Assembly: GCA_021373115.1 (NCBI GenBank)
Contig: JAJFTI010000035.1
Coordinates: 31,418 to 95,417, forward strand
Length of the DNA stretch: 64,000 bases
Source of the DNA: Eubacteriales bacterium
GTDB taxonomy: Bacteria > Bacillota > Clostridia > Christensenellales > CAG-138
Direction: 5' to 3'
The position numbers and the translations under genes are program-made. Shown here piece by piece: positions 41,659 to 51,157 of this stretch. The stretch's first letter is position 1. Each line of letters begins with the position of its first letter. The notes beneath the pieces were generated by a model. The model had not been told where the DNA came from. It saw nothing but the letters and a program-made list of their open reading frames with translations, and did no database searches.

Positions 41659-43938
41659 GTGCCGACAGAACATCACTATACGCGGCAAACGACGAATGGC
41701 AAACCCGCAAGCGGGAATACCGGACGGAGCGATTCTGCATATAGCGCACGCCCGCAGGGCAATTTTGCGCACAGCCATTCTAATCCAAAAACATATTCCG
41801 GCGAACGGGATTCTGCGCAGCGGACGGGGCATTCACAAAAGCCGCAGCCAGCGCAGCATCGTTCCAGCGCGTCGGCGCATCAGCCGCAGGGCTCCCCATA
41901 CGGCGGTAAACAAAGACCGCAGTACGTTCAAGGCGGCTCCGGCGCAAAATCGTATACCGCGCAGGACACATACGGATATCGAACGCAGCAGGGATCCAGC
42001 GCGGGATATCAATCTTCCCATTCCAAGAGCGCGGGATATCAAACCGGAAAAAAGAAGCCTTTCACCTGGAAACGCTTCTGGAAATCGATCCGGAAAAAAA
42101 TGTTCGTCGTCAGCGACCGGAAGGATACCGCTGAATCGCTTTATTCAAAGCCGAGCCGTCCCGCAGGCGGAAAACCTTTCGGGAAACGGGCGAAAAAGAC
42201 GGCTCTGTCCGTTTTACGCGCCATGGCGCGCGGGATCTATCTTGGCGTTCGCGGTGTCTATCAATATTTAATGAAACTTCCGCCGCGCAGGCTGCTCCTG
42301 GCAAGCGGCGCTTTCGGGCTCGTTCTGGTTACGGTTGTTATTCTGGCAATCGCGCTGCCGGGCAAACAGGAAAACACGGATTCGCAGCAGCAGCTGGCGG
42401 CATTTGCCACGGAGGAAACGCAAACGGCGGCATTCGACAGCGGCACGGTGGATCCTTATGCAAACAACGAAACCGCTCCGGAAACGCAGGCGGCCGTTGC
42501 GGACGGAACGGAGCAAACCGCCGAACAAACCGCAGAGCAGACTGCAGCCGAAGCGGGCGCGGTCACGTTTACCGATGAACTGCGCGAAGGGGACGACAGC
42601 GAGCTGATCACAAACATACAAACCCGGCTGATGGATCTGGGGTACATGGATTCCGACGAACCAACCCAGCATTTCGGGCCGCTGACGCAGAGCGCACTCA
42701 TGGCGTTTCAGCGGCATAACGGTTTGGACGACGACGGAATCTGCGGGCAAACGACCTATGATATGCTGCTGAAAGAGGACGCCAAGGTCTACGTTATGCA
42801 GCTTGGCGATTCCGGGCCGGATGTGGAAGGCATTCAGCAGCGCCTCTACGAACTTGGCTATCTGGATAACAAGGCCAATATTCAAGGCACCTTTGGCGAA
42901 AAGACCGAGTCCGCCGTTAAGGTGTTTCAAAAGAAAAACGATCTGACCGCGGACGGGAAGGTCGGCGATCATACGCTCGAAATGCTCTATGGCGAGGATG
43001 TGGTCAGCAACGCCTACCGTCTGGGCGATAAAAACCAGGTGATCGAGGATTGTCAGAACGCCCTGAAAAAGATGGGGTATGTCACGTTTAAACCGGATGG
43101 CGAAATGGGCAAGGCCACGGTATCCGCAATCAAGGCGTTCCAGCAGGCAAACGGTTTAACACGGGACGGCTGCCTGGGCCCGGTAACGCGCGACATGATC
43201 CTCTCCGGCGAAGCGCAGGAGATGGTGATGCAGCTTGGCGACTACGGCACTACGGTGAAAAACGCGCAGGCGCGGCTCGTAAAGCTCAATTACCTGGCCA
43301 GCGCGAATGCGACCGGATACTACGGCGAAATCACCCAGGACGCGGTGAAAGCCTTCCAGAAACGGAGCGGGCTGACGCAGGACGGCAAGATCGGCGCGGT
43401 AACCCTGACCATGCTGAATTCCTCCAGCGCGAAAAAGGCGGCGACACCGCCGTCCACTTCAAAGGAAACGAAGAGCAGCAGCTCTTCCTCCTCGGGGAGT
43501 TCTTCGAGCTCCGGCTCTTCGGGCAGCGTGGCGGATGTTTCCGACAAGAGCGGCGTTGAAAAGCTCGTTGCGCTCGCCGAGAGCAAGATTGGATGCAAGT
43601 ATGTGCGCGGCGCGAAAGGATCGAACAGCTTCGACTGTTCCGGCTTCGTTTACTGGTGCCTGAAGAATTCCGGCGTCAGCACAAGCTACATGACGTCGAT
43701 CGCCTGGCGCTCAACTTCGCGTTTCCAGCGCATGACAAGTATGGGTTCGCTCCAGCGCGGGGATATCCTGGTGTTCTCCGGAAGCTCGGATTCCGACGGC
43801 CACGTTGGCATCTACATCGGCGGCGGAAAGATGATCGACGCGAGCTCTTCCGAGGGGCAGGTGCGTCAATCCTCCTCCGTTCTCAACTCCGGCGGGTATT
43901 GGTCCACGCACTTCATCTGCGCTTACCGCGTGTTTTAG
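41659..43938 (+). CDS. membrane-anchored NlpC/P60 endopeptidase with four peptidoglycan-binding repeats
   Basis: This protein of about 759 residues has a long cytoplasmic N-terminus (residues 1-205) rich in Ser, Gly, Gln and Tyr, a single membrane helix (about 211-233), an acidic linker, and four peptidoglycan_binding_1 repeats (about 314-594). A Ser-rich spacer and a C-terminal NlpC/P60 domain follow, with the catalytic Cys in FDCSGF (about 660) and His in GHVGIYIG. It should cut stem peptides outside the cell. The GTG at 41659 follows AAAGGAG; earlier ATGs lack a site. mreB upstream suggests a link to shape. Confidence 0.9.
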   Translation: MPTEHHYTRQTTNGKPASGNTGRSDSAYSARPQGNFAHSHSNPKTYSGERDSAQRTGHSQKPQPAQHRSSASAHQPQGSPYGGKQRPQYVQGGSGAKSYTAQDTYGYRTQQGSSAGYQSSHSKSAGYQTGKKKPFTWKRFWKSIRKKMFVVSDRKDTAESLYSKPSRPAGGKPFGKRAKKTALSVLRAMARGIYLGVRGVYQYLMKLPPRRLLLASGAFGLVLVTVVILAIALPGKQENTDSQQQLAAFATEETQTAAFDSGTVDPYANNETAPETQAAVADGTEQTAEQTAEQTAAEAGAVTFTDELREGDDSELITNIQTRLMDLGYMDSDEPTQHFGPLTQSALMAFQRHNGLDDDGICGQTTYDMLLKEDAKVYVMQLGDSGPDVEGIQQRLYELGYLDNKANIQGTFGEKTESAVKVFQKKNDLTADGKVGDHTLEMLYGEDVVSNAYRLGDKNQVIEDCQNALKKMGYVTFKPDGEMGKATVSAIKAFQQANGLTRDGCLGPVTRDMILSGEAQEMVMQLGDYGTTVKNAQARLVKLNYLASANATGYYGEITQDAVKAFQKRSGLTQDGKIGAVTLTMLNSSSAKKAATPPSTSKETKSSSSSSSGSSSSSGSSGSVADVSDKSGVEKLVALAESKIGCKYVRGAKGSNSFDCSGFVYWCLKNSGVSTSYMTSIAWRSTSRFQRMTSMGSLQRGDILVFSGSSDSDGHVGIYIGGGKMIDASSSEGQVRQSSSVLNSGGYWSTHFICAYRVF

Positions 43939-44047
43939 CGGAGGGGAGAATCGCAGAGAAATCGCACGGTTGTTGCGCGGGTTTGATCAAACGTATCATT
44001 CCCGCGCTTTCACGTTATCATGCAAAAGGGATGGGGGGGAATACAGG

Positions 44048-45103
44048 ATGCGGCGCATCACGGCTTTCACCGCGGCGCTGATCTGCCTGATCGGCATACT
44101 ATGCTACCCTGCGCGCGCGTTTGCACGGGACGAGCTGAAGAACGACGACCCGGACAAGTATTATATCCTGCTGGATTTGCGCAATCAGATCGTAACGGTG
44201 TTTGAGCGGGACGCCGAAGGCGAGTACACTAAAGTCGTCCGGCGGTTCCTCTGCGCTTCCGGTCGGACGGATGTGGACGAAGCGGATCCCGAAGACGAGG
44301 CCACCCCGACGCCGCGCGGCATCTGGAAGATCGGCGGCCGGGAGCGCTTCGGCAAGTTTGCAAATTTCAGCGGCGAATATGCGCGTTACTGGGTGCAGAT
44401 CGTCGGGAGCATCTACTTTCATTCCCTCCTGTACAGCCGCCGTTCGGTTGGCTCCCTGAAGAAAACCCCTTATTACGATATGGGTTCCAAGGTATCCCAT
44501 GGCTGTGTACGGCTGTATGTGGAGGATGCAAAGTGGCTCTATTACTACGCTTGCCCGGGTACGACGGTTGAGATAACGGCGGATGAGCCAAGCGACCGGG
44601 AAATGCGCAAAGCGCTCAAATCGAAACTTTCATTTTCCGAATATAACGCATTCCAACAGACGATAACCGATGAACGGGAAGAGCTCCCGAACCGGCATGC
44701 CTGGGTTACGGTTACGGGTGCGCGGATGCGAAAAGGCAGCGGCAGTTCGTTTGATTCCGTTGCGCGGCTCAGCGTGGGCGACGAACTGGAAGTGCTCATT
44801 GAAAGCGAAGTTTGGGTGAAGGTTCGCTTTGAAAAGCGGGAAGGGTATGTTCTTCGCGGCTACATCTCCTACGAAAAAAACGCAATGGATACCAAACCGG
44901 ATGCGGATATCCTCATCACGACCGAGTGGCTCCTGAACGCGCCGGACAAAGACGCGGAGCGCATCTGCAAGATGCCGGCCCGCGTCTCCGTTCGTATACT
45001 GGAAGCGACGCAGGACGGCTGGACGAAACTGCAATATCAGAACGAAATTGGATATATCCCGACGGATCGGCTGAAGAAAGGATGGGGCGTGATTCAGAAC
45101 TAA
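44048..45103 (+). CDS. L,D-transpeptidase (YkuD) with C-terminal SH3 domains
   Basis: This 351-residue protein has a signal peptide (cleavage near ARAFA), then a YkuD domain with the active motif SHGCVRL (catalytic Cys about residue 153). Two SH3-like domains follow in the C-terminal third. It should form 3-3 cross-links or attach proteins in peptidoglycan. The ATG at 44048 follows GGGGGGAA. It lies 109 bases downstream of the NlpC/P60 gene, and a terminator follows. Confidence 0.92.
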   Translation: MRRITAFTAALICLIGILCYPARAFARDELKNDDPDKYYILLDLRNQIVTVFERDAEGEYTKVVRRFLCASGRTDVDEADPEDEATPTPRGIWKIGGRERFGKFANFSGEYARYWVQIVGSIYFHSLLYSRRSVGSLKKTPYYDMGSKVSHGCVRLYVEDAKWLYYYACPGTTVEITADEPSDREMRKALKSKLSFSEYNAFQQTITDEREELPNRHAWVTVTGARMRKGSGSSFDSVARLSVGDELEVLIESEVWVKVRFEKREGYVLRGYISYEKNAMDTKPDADILITTEWLLNAPDKDAERICKMPARVSVRILEATQDGWTKLQYQNEIGYIPTDRLKKGWGVIQN

Positions 45104-45166
45104 ACGGATTCGTCCGCCGCCGGGTCGGAGCCATCTTTTTTCCAAAGAGTATTCCACTTATAAAAG

Positions 45167-45199
45167 AAAGCCTCCGAGCGAACATTCGCCGGAGGCTTT
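45167..45199. terminator. bidirectional terminator between convergent genes
   Basis: AAAGCCTCCG pairs with CGGAGGCTTT, with an inner GCGAA/TTCGC stem. Confidence 0.88.
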
Positions 45200-45221
45200 G
45201 TGATGTCGAGCGGAACAACGT

Positions 45222-46013
45222 TCAGATCAGTTCCCGGCCGGACGGGTCCTGCGGCGGAACGGGAAGTACGCCGCCCGCGGCGGAATATCCGCCATCAGCG
45301 AGCGGAAGCCTGCCGGTACGCTCCAGATAGAACGCCGTGACTGCAGCTTTCACATAGGGCGTGAGAAACACGATACCAATGCCGCCCGTCAGCGCAGAGA
45401 GAAGATACCAGCCGATAAAGCTGAATTCCAAACAGAAAAGCCTGCCTTTGTGACCGAGCATCAATTGCTTGGATCGTTCGATTGCCTCCGTTGCGGAGAG
45501 TTCCGGGTGTTCCGCGAGAATATATGGCGCAAGCGCATACCGAAACGCGGCAACGATGCCCGGAACGATGAACAGCAATGTCCAGAGGAACGTTTTTAAA
45601 AACATCAGAAAGCGCAGGAGCAGCGCGTTTCCAAAGATGGAAAACCGTGAGAAGACGGTTTCGATTTTTGGCCGATCCGTACTCTGATAGAACGAAACGT
45701 TCAGCAGGTCGTAGCCGAGTTCAATCGCGCTGCCAACGATAAAGAACGCGATACCGTAGGTGAAAGCGTATCCCGCGGCGGCGAGCAGGACGCCTTTCAG
45801 CGCGTCGAAGATCGCGTTTACCGTGTCCGCATGCATTCCGCTGAAAAAGTTCTTAACGTGCTGTAAATCCTCCGGATTAAAGTTGAACGTGACAGACGGC
45901 TGACCCGCGGTACCGCCGAGGATACCGGCAATCAAAGCGGCGAGAACCGCCCACCAGTAACGTCCGCGCAGTATATTCCACGCGGTATCCCGAAATTCCT
46001 TTGCATTTCTCAT
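45222..46013 (-). CDS. DUF975 family membrane protein
   Basis: This 263-residue protein has the DUF975 start (AKEFRDTAWNILRGRYWWAV), four to six membrane helices and the LFIVPGIVAAFRYALAPYIL segment followed by EAIERSKQLMLGHK. The role is unknown. GGGGGAA precedes the ATG. The C-terminus is hydrophilic and Pro/Gly-rich. It is 68 bases from the LPG-synthase-like gene upstream on the same strand. Confidence 0.88.
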   Translation of the reverse strand: MRNAKEFRDTAWNILRGRYWWAVLAALIAGILGGTAGQPSVTFNFNPEDLQHVKNFFSGMHADTVNAIFDALKGVLLAAAGYAFTYGIAFFIVGSAIELGYDLLNVSFYQSTDRPKIETVFSRFSIFGNALLLRFLMFLKTFLWTLLFIVPGIVAAFRYALAPYILAEHPELSATEAIERSKQLMLGHKGRLFCLEFSFIGWYLLSALTGGIGIVFLTPYVKAAVTAFYLERTGRLPLADGGYSAAGGVLPVPPQDPSGRELI

Positions 46014-46081
46014 AATTCAATTCCCCCCACTTAATCTTCAGCGCTTTTCAACAAACAATGTTCGCCCCAGCGAACGGCCGG

Positions 46082-46978
46082 TCAGGGACAGTCGATATTC
46101 ACCCAGTACTTATCGAGAAGCTGAATCGGGCGGTAGGCCAGCTTGGAATAGCGCAGCGCCTCTTCGCCGGAGTCGTCCTCGCGATTGATATAGAGCGTAT
46201 CCGGCTCTACGGCATAGCGCGCAAACATCGACACGATTGCCTGATAAGAACCGGCGTAATCCACGCGTGCTTTCTCCACGTGGCAATAGAGCGTGTCGCC
46301 AATCACCTCGCCAATGGAGAGCGCAACAATGGTGCCGGCAACGTCAATATATCCCGCTTTTTGGCCGAGTTTCAGCGAATCGGCCAGCAATTCCTTGGCG
46401 CGAAGCATCTCCTCCGCTTCAATTACTTTATCCAGCGGAACGTGCTGTTCGTACTCGTTCAGAAACGCGACGGCGGCGGGCAGCGTCTCCTCGGTCACCG
46501 GGACAAATACCGCGGAGGGGTTATCCTTCAGAAAACGGTTCAGATGGTTTCGCTGCGTATGGTATTTCTTGCCGGGAAACTCGATAAGATCGCTTGCATG
46601 ATAGAGATAATCCGCCCAGTCGCGGTGCGTTGAAATCTTTGCGCGCTCGCCATAGCGCGCGCGAAGCGTTTCCATTCCCTCCGCGGGCACCGCGCAGAAA
46701 CAGAGCTTTGCGCCGCTTTGCGCGGCATACGCGTCAACTGCGTCCAGCGCGGCAGAAACATCCCCGCTTCCGACGGGATACACAAAGTATTCGCCTTCAC
46801 CCGGGTAGGTTGCCCGCATGATCAGCATATTGGAAGCGATCGCGTAGGAGGAGCAGAAGTATGCCCGCCATTGGAAAATCGCGCCAATCGTATAGTCGCA
46901 GGTACGGAAGGGCTGAACGCCGATATACGGACGAAGTTCAGCCACGTTTTGCATCGAAATTGGTGAAAAAGACAACAT
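46082..46978 (-). CDS. DUF2156 (phosphatidylglycerol lysyltransferase C-terminal-like) protein
   Basis: This 298-residue protein has the DUF2156 GNAT-like fold: WRAYFCSSYAIASN near the N-terminus, the core FPGKKYHTQRNHLNRFLKDNP and ALSIGEVIGDTLYCHVEKA near the C-terminus. In MprF such a domain transfers lysine from tRNA to lipid, but there are no membrane helices here, so it is a free-standing relative. GGGGAG precedes the ATG. Confidence 0.85.
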   Translation of the reverse strand: MLSFSPISMQNVAELRPYIGVQPFRTCDYTIGAIFQWRAYFCSSYAIASNMLIMRATYPGEGEYFVYPVGSGDVSAALDAVDAYAAQSGAKLCFCAVPAEGMETLRARYGERAKISTHRDWADYLYHASDLIEFPGKKYHTQRNHLNRFLKDNPSAVFVPVTEETLPAAVAFLNEYEQHVPLDKVIEAEEMLRAKELLADSLKLGQKAGYIDVAGTIVALSIGEVIGDTLYCHVEKARVDYAGSYQAIVSMFARYAVEPDTLYINREDDSGEEALRYSKLAYRPIQLLDKYWVNIDCP

Positions 46979-47344
46979 AACTCCCCTATATTGAACCGAA
47001 AACGAGCCGCGTTTGCGGCTTGCTCAACGTAATCTGGATTTGTTTCATCATACCACGACTTTTCTCAACAGGCAACCGTTCCGGTTTTGGGTGACGCGCT
47101 TTCTACGTGACGAATCGGTAATAAAAATACGGCGAATCTGTGAACGGTTGCTCCGGCAACAAAACACGCTTGTTTTCGGCGCAAATCGGCGCGAACCCGT
47201 GAATATTCGACAGATTCCGATAAAATACGCGAAAGAAACACGGGAACATTTCAAAATAATTACAAATGGAGTATGCCGGGACGCGTAAAACGTCGTATAA
47301 TATACGTACAAACGTTCGCATAATACGAACGGCGGGAGGAAAGC
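46979..47344. other. divergent intergenic region
   Basis: A small hairpin (AGCCGC/GCGGCT, 47005-47020) lies near the left end and operator-like dyads near the right end. I see no gene in between. Confidence 0.4.
47294..47331 (+). promoter_or_regulatory. -10 box within dyads upstream of the HTH-like gene
   Basis: CGTAT-AAT-ATACG (47294-47306) is a perfect dyad that includes TATAAT (47296-47301). A second dyad, CGTTCG/CGAACG with a seven-base loop, follows at 47313-47331, just before the ribosome site. No good -35 is seen. Confidence 0.5.
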
Positions 47345-47767
47345 ATGCAGACGATTTCATTACCTCGGCTTCGCGCCGAGGCAAAACGACAACTGAATAA
47401 CTATCGAAAGAACACCGCGCGCATTTATCGCTGCCCCGCACTGCGCGCGGAAGGCGGGGCCGTATTTGAATGGATCCGGGCAATCGATGCGGCACGCGCG
47501 TATTTTCGCGCGACAAATCCAACGAAGGAACGGTTTATGAGCCGACTGTTCGGGCTGGACACACCGATTCCGCGAAATCAGCACATGCGCGCGCGCATGA
47601 TCCTACTTGCGGAGGAACTCGCTGTATCCGAGTCTACGCTTTACAAGTGGAGGGAAGACCTGTTTGAAATCGTGCTGTACGCGGCGATTGAATCCGACCT
47701 GATCTGCCCTTTTGGGCTCGCGATTTCACCGGAAAAAACAGAGAACGCGAAGGACGGGCACGGTTGA
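47345..47767 (+). CDS. small HTH-like protein, function unknown
   Basis: I do not recognise a named family. This 140-residue protein is rich in Arg and Ala. Residues 82-110 (RARMILLAEELAVSESTLYKW) look like a helix-turn-helix of the kind seen in phage late regulators and sigma-like proteins. GGGAGGAAA precedes the ATG, and two dyads lie in the promoter, in keeping with an autoregulated DNA-binding protein. It is followed after 82 bases by the YgjP-type gene. Confidence 0.55.
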   Translation: MQTISLPRLRAEAKRQLNNYRKNTARIYRCPALRAEGGAVFEWIRAIDAARAYFRATNPTKERFMSRLFGLDTPIPRNQHMRARMILLAEELAVSESTLYKWREDLFEIVLYAAIESDLICPFGLAISPEKTENAKDGHG

Positions 47768-47849
47768 CGTGCCGAGCGGTTGAATGATAGAATGCACGGG
47801 AACATAAACTCGCGCGACAACCGAAACGGAAGAAAGCCGGAGGGGATGC

Positions 47850-48536
47850 ATGAATCCATCGGACACACTGCGGGAAGGGCGCTTTCCCGTTAGCGTCACA
47901 AGGAAGCGTATGAAGAATCTCTATCTGCGCGTACTTCCGCCGGACGGGCGAGTAGCCGTAAGCGCGCCGCTGCGCACCAGCGACGCGGAGATACATCGTT
48001 TTGTGGAAAGCAGGACGGACTGGATTTTAAAACAACGCGCGAGAATTCTCTCCGCGGCGCCCGTTCGCTTTGAAAACGGCGGTTCGGTCCTGTATTTCGG
48101 CGCGCGCCTGCTCCTGTGTGTGATTCCGCATGCAGGGCGGGCGAAGGTTGAGCGAAACGGCGAAACCGTTGTTCTGCGCATCAAGCCGGAAGCGGGCGAG
48201 GCGGACTATCAAAAGGCCCTGAACGGATGGTATCGTGCGGAACTGTTACGCGCGGCGGAGGCGATGCTGCCCGGCTGCGAACGCACGGTCGGAAAGCGTG
48301 CCAGCGAGCTGAAAATACGGGATATGAAAACCCGCTGGGGCACCTGCAACATCAAGACCGCGGCGATCACGCTGAACCTGCGCCTCGCGGAGAAACCGCC
48401 GGAGTGCCTGCGGTACGTGCTCATCCACGAGCTTTGCCATCTGCACGAAGCGGGGCATAACGAGCGGTTCTGGCGGCGCATGGACGTATACTGTCCCGAT
48501 TGGAAACGCATTCGAAAGTTATTGAAAGCCCGATGA
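47850..48536 (+). CDS. YgjP-like metallopeptidase domain protein (DUF45)
   Basis: This 228-residue protein has the YgjP/WLM features: an N-terminal beta-rich unit (KNLYLRVLPPDGRVAVSAP), MKTRWGTCN, and the zinc site HELCHLHEAGHNERFW. It is probably a cytosolic zinc peptidase; substrates are unknown. GGAGGGG precedes the ATG. A terminator follows at once. Confidence 0.9.
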   Translation: MNPSDTLREGRFPVSVTRKRMKNLYLRVLPPDGRVAVSAPLRTSDAEIHRFVESRTDWILKQRARILSAAPVRFENGGSVLYFGARLLLCVIPHAGRAKVERNGETVVLRIKPEAGEADYQKALNGWYRAELLRAAEAMLPGCERTVGKRASELKIRDMKTRWGTCNIKTAAITLNLRLAEKPPECLRYVLIHELCHLHEAGHNERFWRRMDVYCPDWKRIRKLLKAR

Positions 48537-48543
48537 GCAGCAC

Positions 48544-48576
48544 AAGAGCCGGAGCAAGAAGCCCCGGCTCTTTTTT
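48544..48576 (+). terminator. terminator after the YgjP-type gene
   Basis: AAGAGCCGG pairs with CCGGCTCTT, followed by T6. Confidence 0.88.
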
Positions 48577-48589
48577 CGAATCGCTTCTG

Positions 48590-49156
48590 TCAGGAGAGGC
48601 TGTTTTTCTGCAGAACGGGAATCATGCGCCGGGCAATCAGTGCGGCGACAAGGCTCTTGGCGAGGTCGCCGGGCACGAATACGAGGAAGCAGTAGAGTAC
48701 CGCCGTCCAGACGGAGACCTGATTGCCAAGATAATAATTGCTCAGGAAGTAAAAATAAGCGGTTCCGATGATATACAGCACGACCGACCCCGCGAGCGCC
48801 GCGAGCACCAATCGACCAAGCGACGGCTGCGGAACCTTTCGCGCGAGGGCGCCCGTGATATAGGCGTCCGCGATAAAACCGATCAGGTAGCCGAACGAGG
48901 GCTTCAGCACGTAGCCGATGCCGCCCCCCTGCGTGAACACCGGGATGCCGACGAGGCCGATGAGCACATAGAGCGCCGCGCTCGCCGCGCCGAGTTTTTT
49001 GCCGAGCAGCATGCCCGCAAGCACGATAAAGAACGTTTGCATCGTAAACGGCACAAGCGGAACGGGAATGCGGATGAACGCGCCAACCGCGATGAGCGCG
49101 GCGAACAGCGCGACGAGGATCATCTTGTAGGTGCGCGATTTTGCGACAGGATTCAT
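48590..49156 (-). CDS. bioY: biotin transporter substrate-specificity protein BioY
   Basis: This 188-residue protein has six membrane helices and the BioY pattern IRIPVPLVPFTMQTFFIVLAG near the N-terminus, with GYLIGFIADAY and FVPGDLAKSLVAALI later. It is the biotin-binding S component of an ECF transporter or works alone. AAGGAG lies 12 bases before the ATG. It follows birA by 46 bases on the same strand. A biotin importer next to the biotin ligase fits the biotin-dependent Na+ pump elsewhere in the window. Confidence 0.95.
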   Translation of the reverse strand: MNPVAKSRTYKMILVALFAALIAVGAFIRIPVPLVPFTMQTFFIVLAGMLLGKKLGAASAALYVLIGLVGIPVFTQGGGIGYVLKPSFGYLIGFIADAYITGALARKVPQPSLGRLVLAALAGSVVLYIIGTAYFYFLSNYYLGNQVSVWTAVLYCFLVFVPGDLAKSLVAALIARRMIPVLQKNSLS

Positions 49157-49202
49157 GGCGTATGGTTACTCCTTGATGCGGTGATCGCGGCTTTCGCCGC
49201 TG

Positions 49203-50180
49203 CTACGTGAGTTTGATGCTGATTTCGCCGGAGGAGAGCGTTTCGCGGCGGCCTTCCTCATATTCCACGACGAGGCGGCACTTTTCGTCCACATCCAGCG
49301 CGCGGGCGGGCGTTTGTCGGTCTACCGCGAGGACGGTGACCATTTTTCCGAGCACGAAACTGCGGCGGCGATATTCCGCGATGGTCTCCTTACCGCCGAG
49401 ATTGCGGTAAAGCGCGAGGAAAGCGTTGAGGTACGCCGCGATCATGCGGTTTTTCGCGTCCGGTACGGGAGCGGTAAACACGCTGCCCGCAACCTGCCGG
49501 ATTTCCTCCGGAAAACCGCCCAAGGGGGTGTAGACGTTGATTCCCGTGCCGAGCACGGCGTATTCGAACATGCCGCTCTCCATGTCGAACGAGCCTTCCG
49601 TCAGGATGCCGCATATCTTTTTCCCGTCCACGAACACGTCGTTGACCCACTTGATCTGCGCCTTGCGGTCCGAGAGAAGCTCGACCGCCTCGCACACGGC
49701 GACGGCGGCGGTGGTGGTAATCAGCGTCGCGTCTTCCGGCACGATTTTCGGTTTGAGCAGGAGGGAAACGTAAACGCCCGTGTTTTCCGGGGAGTAGAAG
49801 CTGCGCCCCATGCGGCCGCGTCCACCGGTTTGCCGCGCGGCAACGACCACCGTGCCCTCCGGCGCGCCCTTGCCCGCAAGCTCACGCAGAACGAGGTTCG
49901 TCGAAGTGACGGTATCGTAAACGTGCAGGGTAAGTGTCTGCGCGTCGCCGGTCAGGTATTGGCGGATGCCGCTTTCGGAAAGCACGTCGCTTTCGGCGGA
50001 AAGGCAGTAGCCCTTGTTCGGCACGGCCTCGATGGGGTAGCCTTCCGCTTGCAGGGCTTTGATCGCCTTCCAGACCGCGTTTCGGCTGACGCCGAGGCGG
50101 CGGGCGATTTCTTCGCCGGAGAGGAAGGTGCTTTTGTTCGATTCCAGCAGTTGCTGGAGGTGGGATTGTACGGTCATGGG
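49203..50180 (-). CDS. birA: biotin protein ligase/biotin operon repressor BirA
   Basis: This 325-residue protein is the bifunctional form. It has an N-terminal winged helix (about residues 1-62: FLSGEEIARRLGVSRNAVWKAI), the ligase site with GRGRMGRSFYSP and KWVNDVFVDGKKICGIL, and a small C-terminal SH3-like domain. It biotinylates carrier proteins and, with biotinyl-AMP, represses biotin genes. The ATG at 50180 follows AAGGAG. It is first in the birA-bioY transcript. Confidence 0.95.
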   Translation of the reverse strand, partial: PMTVQSHLQQLLESNKSTFLSGEEIARRLGVSRNAVWKAIKALQAEGYPIEAVPNKGYCLSAESDVLSESGIRQYLTGDAQTLTLHVYDTVTSTNLVLRELAGKGAPEGTVVVAARQTGGRGRMGRSFYSPENTGVYVSLLLKPKIVPEDATLITTTAAVAVCEAVELLSDRKAQIKWVNDVFVDGKKICGILTEGSFDMESGMFEYAVLGTGINVYTPLGGFPEEIRQVAGSVFTAPVPDAKNRMIAAYLNAFLALYRNLGGKETIAEYRRRSFVLGKMVTVLAVDRQTPARALDVDEKCRLVVEYEEGRRETLSSGEISIKLT

Positions 50181-50196
50181 AGTCTCCTTAGGGGGT

Positions 50197-50225
50197 AGTA
50201 TAAGGGAGGGGAAATGGAATGTCAA
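50197..50225 (-). promoter_or_regulatory. promoter of birA-bioY
   Basis: On the minus strand, TTGACA (50220-50225) and TATACT (50197-50202) are separated by 17 bases. GGTTGACA at the -35 recalls half of a BirA operator (TTAACC/GGTTAA), but no second half is clear. Confidence 0.8.
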
Positions 50226-50291
50226 CCGAATAAAAATGGAATGGTGACATTAGTTACTGACGTGCATCCTGAAAAAATCAACATGAGTTCA

Positions 50292-51071
50292 TTATAATAG
50301 GGGATATATCTTTTCCCCCCCAATTCTAAAATGGTTATCCGTTGGAGTATTAAGTATTTGAAGCCCAATGGTAAATTTGTATCTTTCGTTTCTGTTTTTT
50401 TCAACGATTATATTCATGTTCGCATCGCATATGAGAGATGATTCAAAATCAAAAACCACAAATCCCATTCGGGTGCTTTGCCCAGGAGTAATCATGATAT
50501 CGTTTGAGTCTAAACCGATATCTTTTGTATCATACAATACAGGAGGACGCTCTTTTAACCAAGAATGCAATTCTAGGTCTTCAACGTGTAAAGTCACGTT
50601 GAAATTTGATAAGTTTCTCAAGGAAAAGGAGTAGTAATTAATAGGTTCCTGAAACAAGGCGGTACATTCGATCAATTCAACTTCTTTTGCTAAGTCTTGA
50701 CTCCAGAAAGTGCGACCAATTAAAGCGGACGTATCATATAGGGTGGTTCTTAATACTTGCGTATCTTCAACCATTAAGTTCGGATAGCACGGAAGGCTTC
50801 TGTTCATTTCTTCGATTTTTAACAGACGATCATTCATATCAATACTTCTTTTATTATGTTCCGTTACTGTGGAACGTAATAAGACGATACCAACGAATAC
50901 TTCAAATCCGGCTATATATGTAATCAAATCACCTGCTTCCCAGCTTCTCTCTAGAAATTTGAAAGGGGCAGGTATCAATAAGAATAAATGTACTAAAAGA
51001 GGTTGAATGAATAGTAGAAGGACACCTACAAGAAGTTTATGACCTAATACCCAAGTCCGGATTCCTTTCAT
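50292..51071 (-). CDS. hypothetical two-helix membrane protein, AT-rich
   Basis: I do not recognise this 259-residue protein. Two membrane helices (about residues 8-35 and 45-66) are followed by a short coiled-coil-like segment and a mostly beta C-terminal domain that ends near FTIGLQILNTP. AGGAGGAA precedes the ATG. Base composition is clearly more AT-rich than birA upstream, suggesting acquisition. It lies beyond the repeat terminator of the nucleotidyltransferase pair. Function unknown. Confidence 0.6.
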   Translation of the reverse strand: MKGIRTWVLGHKLLVGVLLLFIQPLLVHLFLLIPAPFKFLERSWEAGDLITYIAGFEVFVGIVLLRSTVTEHNKRSIDMNDRLLKIEEMNRSLPCYPNLMVEDTQVLRTTLYDTSALIGRTFWSQDLAKEVELIECTALFQEPINYYSFSLRNLSNFNVTLHVEDLELHSWLKERPPVLYDTKDIGLDSNDIMITPGQSTRMGFVVFDFESSLICDANMNIIVEKNRNERYKFTIGLQILNTPTDNHFRIGGEKIYPLL

Positions 51072-51157
51072 AATTCCTCCTAGTTATTCCCATTTCAATC
51101 ACTATACCACCTAGTAAACCCCAACGCGAGAGAGGATTTTTCTCCGTTCCCCCAAAA

